DNA of 64,000 bases from Eutreptiella sp. 'Long Island Sound 2002' (lineage: Eukaryota > Euglenozoa > Euglenophyceae > Eutreptiales > Eutreptiaceae): NCBI GenBank assembly GCA_964036045.1, contig OZ038398.1, positions 24,236,052-24,300,051 of the forward strand. The letters run 5' to 3'. The position numbers and the translations under genes are program-made. The notes below the pieces were generated by a model. That model ran no database searches, was not told the origin of the DNA, and saw only the letters and a list, made by a program, of their open reading frames with translations. Positions within the stretch are counted from its first letter, which is position 1. Each line of letters starts with the position of its first letter. Of this stretch, positions 61,120 through 64,000 are shown piece by piece.

Positions 61120-64000
61120 GCACCGGAACCTGTTTCGGAAGCACCGGAACATGTTCCGGAAGGACCGGAACATGTTCCGGAAGCACCGGAACATGTTCCG
61201 AAGTCACCGGAACATGTTCGGGAAGCGCCGGAACATGTTCCGGAAGCACCGGAACATGTTCCGGAAGCGCCGGAACATGTTCCGGAAGCGCCGGAACATG
61301 TTCGGGAGGCGCCGGAACATGTTCCGGAAGCGCCGGAATATGTTCCGGAAGCACCGGAACATGTTCCGAAGGCAGCGGAACATGTTCCGGAAGCGCCGGA
61401 ACATGTTCCGGAATCGCCGGAACATGTTCCGGAGGCACCGGAACATGTTCCGGAAGGACCGGAACATGTTCCGGAAGGACCGGAACATGTTCCGGAAGCG
61501 CCGGAACATGTTCCGGAAGGACCGGAACATGTTCCAGAAGCACCGGAACATGTTCCGGAAGCACCGGAACATGTTCCGGAAGCGCCGGAACATGTTCCGG
61601 AGGGACCGGAACATGTTACGGAAGGACCGGAACATGTTCCGGAAGCGCCGGAACATGTTCCGGAAGCACCGGAACATGTTCCGGAAGGACCGCAACATCT
61701 TCCAGAAGCGCCGGATCATGTTCCGGAAGCGCCGAAACATGTTACGGAAGCACCGGAACATGTTCGGGAAACGCCGGAACATGTTCCGGAACGACCAGAA
61801 CATGTTCCGCAAGCACCGGAACATGTTCCGGAAGCGCCGGAACATGTTCCGGAAGCACCGGAACATGTTCCGGAAGCACCGGAACATGTTCCGGAAGCGC
61901 CGGAACACGTTCCGGAGGCACCGGAACATGTTCCGGAAGCGCCGGAACATGTTTCGGAAGCGCCGGAACATGTTCCAGAATCGCCGGAACACGTTCCGGA
62001 GGCACCGGAACATGTTCCGGAAGCGCCGGAACATGTTTCGGAAGCACCGGAACATGTTCCGGAAGGACCGGAACATGTTCCGGAAGCACCGGAACATGTT
62101 CCGAAGGCACCGGAACATGTTCCGGAAGCGCCGTACATGTTCCGGAAGCACCGGAACATGTTCCGAAGGCACCGGAACATGTTCCGGAAGCGCCGTACAT
62201 GTTCCGGAAGCACCGGAACATGTTCCGGAAGCGCCGGAACATGTTCCGGAAGCACCGGAACATGTTCCGGAAGCACCGGAACATGTTCCGGAAGCGCCGG
62301 AACATGTCCCGGGAAGCACCGGAACATGTTCCGGAAGGACCGCAACATGTTCCAGAAGCGCCGGATCATGTTCCGGAAGCGCCGGAACATGTTCCGGAAG
62401 CACCGGAACATGTTCGGGAAGCGCCGGAACATGTTCCGGAAGGACCGGAACATGTTCCGGAAGCGCCCGAACATGTTCCGGAAGCGCCGGATCATGTTCC
62501 GGAAGCACCGGAACATGTTCTGGAAGCACCGGAACATGTTCCGGAAGCACCGGAACATGTTCCGGAAGGAAGCGCCGGAACATGTTCCGGAATCGCCGGA
62601 ACACGTTCCGGAGGCACCGGAACATGTTCCGGAAGCGCCCGAACATGTTCCGGAAGCACCGGAACATATTCCGGAAGGACCGGAACATGTTCCGGAAGGA
62701 CCGGAACATGTTCCGGAAGCGCCAGTACATGTTCCGGAAGCACCGGAACATGTTCCGGAAGCACCGGAACATGTTCCGGAAGCACCGGAACATGTTCCGG
62801 AAGCACCGGAACATGTTCCGGAAGGACCGCAACATGTTCCGGAAGCACCGGAACATGTTCCGGAAGCACCGGAACATGTTCTGGAAGCACCGGAACATGT
62901 TCCGGAAGCGCCGGAACATGTTCCGGAGGGACCGGAACATGTTGCGGAAGGACCGGAACATGTTCCGGATGCACCGGAACATGTTCCGGAAGCACCGGAA
63001 CATGTTCCGGAAGGACCGCAACATGTTCCAGAAGCGCCGGATCATGTTCCGGAAGCACCGGAACATGTTCCGGAAGCACCGGAACATGTTCCGGAAGCGC
63101 CGGAACATGTTCCAGAATCGCCGGAACACGTTCCGGAGGCACCGGAACATGTTCCGGAAGCGCCGGAACATGTTCCGGAAGGACCGGAACATGTTCTGGA
63201 AGCACCGGAACATGTTCCGGAAGCGCCGGAACATGTTCCAGAATCGCCGGAACATGTTCCGGAGGCACCGGAACCTGTTTCGGAAGCACCGGAACATGTT
63301 CCGGAAGGACCGGAACATGTTCCGGAAGCACCGGAACATGTTCCGAAGTCACCGGAACATGTTCCGGAAGCGCCGGAACATGTTCCGGAAGCACCGGAAC
63401 ATGTTCCGGAAGCGCCGGAACATGTTCCGGAAGCGCCGGAACATGTTCCGGAAGCGCCGGAACATGTTCCGGAAGCGCCGGAACATGTTCCGGAAGCGCC
63501 GGAACATGTTCCGGAAGCACCGGAACATGTTCCGGAGGGACCGGAACATGTTACGGAAGGACCGGAACATGTTCCGGAAGCGGCGGAACATGTTCCGGAA
63601 GCACCGGAACATGTTCCGGAAGGACCGCAACATCTTCCAGAAGCGCCGGATCATGTTCCGGAAGCGCCGAAACATGTTACGGAAGCACCGGAACATGTTC
63701 GGGAAACGCCGGAACATGTTCCGGAACGACCAGAACATGTTCCGGAAGCACCGGAACATGTTCCGGAAGCGCCGGAACATGTTCCGGAAGCACCGGAACA
63801 TGTTCCGGAAGCACCGGAACATGTTCCGGAAGCGCCGGAACATGTTCCAGAATCGCCGGAACCCGTTCCGGAGGCACCGGAACATGTTCCGGAAGCGCCG
63901 GAACATGTTTCGGAAGCGCCGGAACATGTTCCAGAATCGCCGGAACACGTTCCGGAGGCACCGGAACATGTTCCAGAAGCGCCGGAACATGTTTCGGAAA
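61120..64000 (+). repeat. Duplication at 61.1-64.0 kb, offset 2,145 then 1,935 bp
   Basis: GGAACCTGTTTCGG and CCGAAGTCACC occur near 61,126 and 61,200 and again near 63,271 and 63,345 (offset 2,145). GGAGGGACCGG and CGCAACATC then match at offset 1,935, a loss of 210 bp (10 units). A small 62-bp duplication with CGCCGTACATG lies inside (62,101-62,215). The second copy runs to the window edge. Confidence 0.7.

Larger units (their letters stand above)
14780..64000. repeat. 21-bp palindromic satellite, right array
   Basis: This is the same 21-bp satellite as on the left and in the same prevailing orientation (AAGNN spacers on the + strand). It resumes at AAC in 14,780-14,782 and runs to the window end. 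It is more structured than the left array, with clear higher-order repeats, blocks of 22-bp and 24-bp units, and one long inverted tract at about 15,696-16,070. No non-satellite stretch longer than a few bases was noticed between 14,780 and 64,000, and no gene is called there. Confidence 0.97.

Noticed and set aside
1-64000. Glucocorticoid or heat-shock response elements
   Set aside because: The steroid element needs a 3-bp gap between half-sites, absent here. TTCCGGAA gives only a two-module heat-shock match, below the usual minimum of three.
1-64000. tRNA, rRNA or other structured RNA genes
   Set aside because: None seen. The only structure is that of the repeat unit itself and two short hairpins in the island.

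Overview
Apart from one 3.16-kb island, this window is a single tandem satellite. The repeat unit is 21 bp: a perfect 16-bp palindrome (CCGGAACATGTTCCGG) followed by a 5-bp asymmetric spacer, mostly AAGCA, AAGGA or AAGCG. The arrays cover 1-11,619 and 14,780-64,000, roughly 2,900 units by length. An array this long, interrupted by a eukaryote-style tyrosine-recombinase element, points to a eukaryotic nuclear genome (heterochromatin, or a centromeric or subtelomeric block). I cannot place the organism further from sequence alone.

Layout: (1) 1-11,619, left array, with local duplications and a small inverted tract near 3.4 kb. (2) 11,620-14,779, non-repetitive island: a 190-bp leader with a terminal hairpin and a TATA-like box; ORF1 (208 aa, Gag-like in position, unrecognised); an out-of-frame continuation of about 88 codons; a short gap with two stops and a G/C hairpin; a tyrosine recombinase with the full set of catalytic residues; and an unrecognised third open frame that ends eight bases before the satellite resumes. 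It looks like a Crypton-like or reverse-transcriptase-less DIRS/Ngaro-like element. No RT, RNase H or methyltransferase was seen. (3) 14,780-64,000, right array, organised into higher-order repeats. These include a recurrent marker cassette, duplications with offsets of 506, 611, 779, 987, 2,330, about 2,577 and about 4,600 bp, and a 375-bp tract in inverted orientation.

The very long open frames across the arrays (up to thousands of codons, on both strands, in all frames) are not annotated as genes. The unit is seven codons long and has no stop in any of six frames, so such frames are automatic.

The main point of interest is the combination of a tyrosine-recombinase gene sitting in the middle of a satellite palindrome and an array in which every spacer is flanked by inverted arms and some tracts are demonstrably flipped. 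A functional link is inference only.
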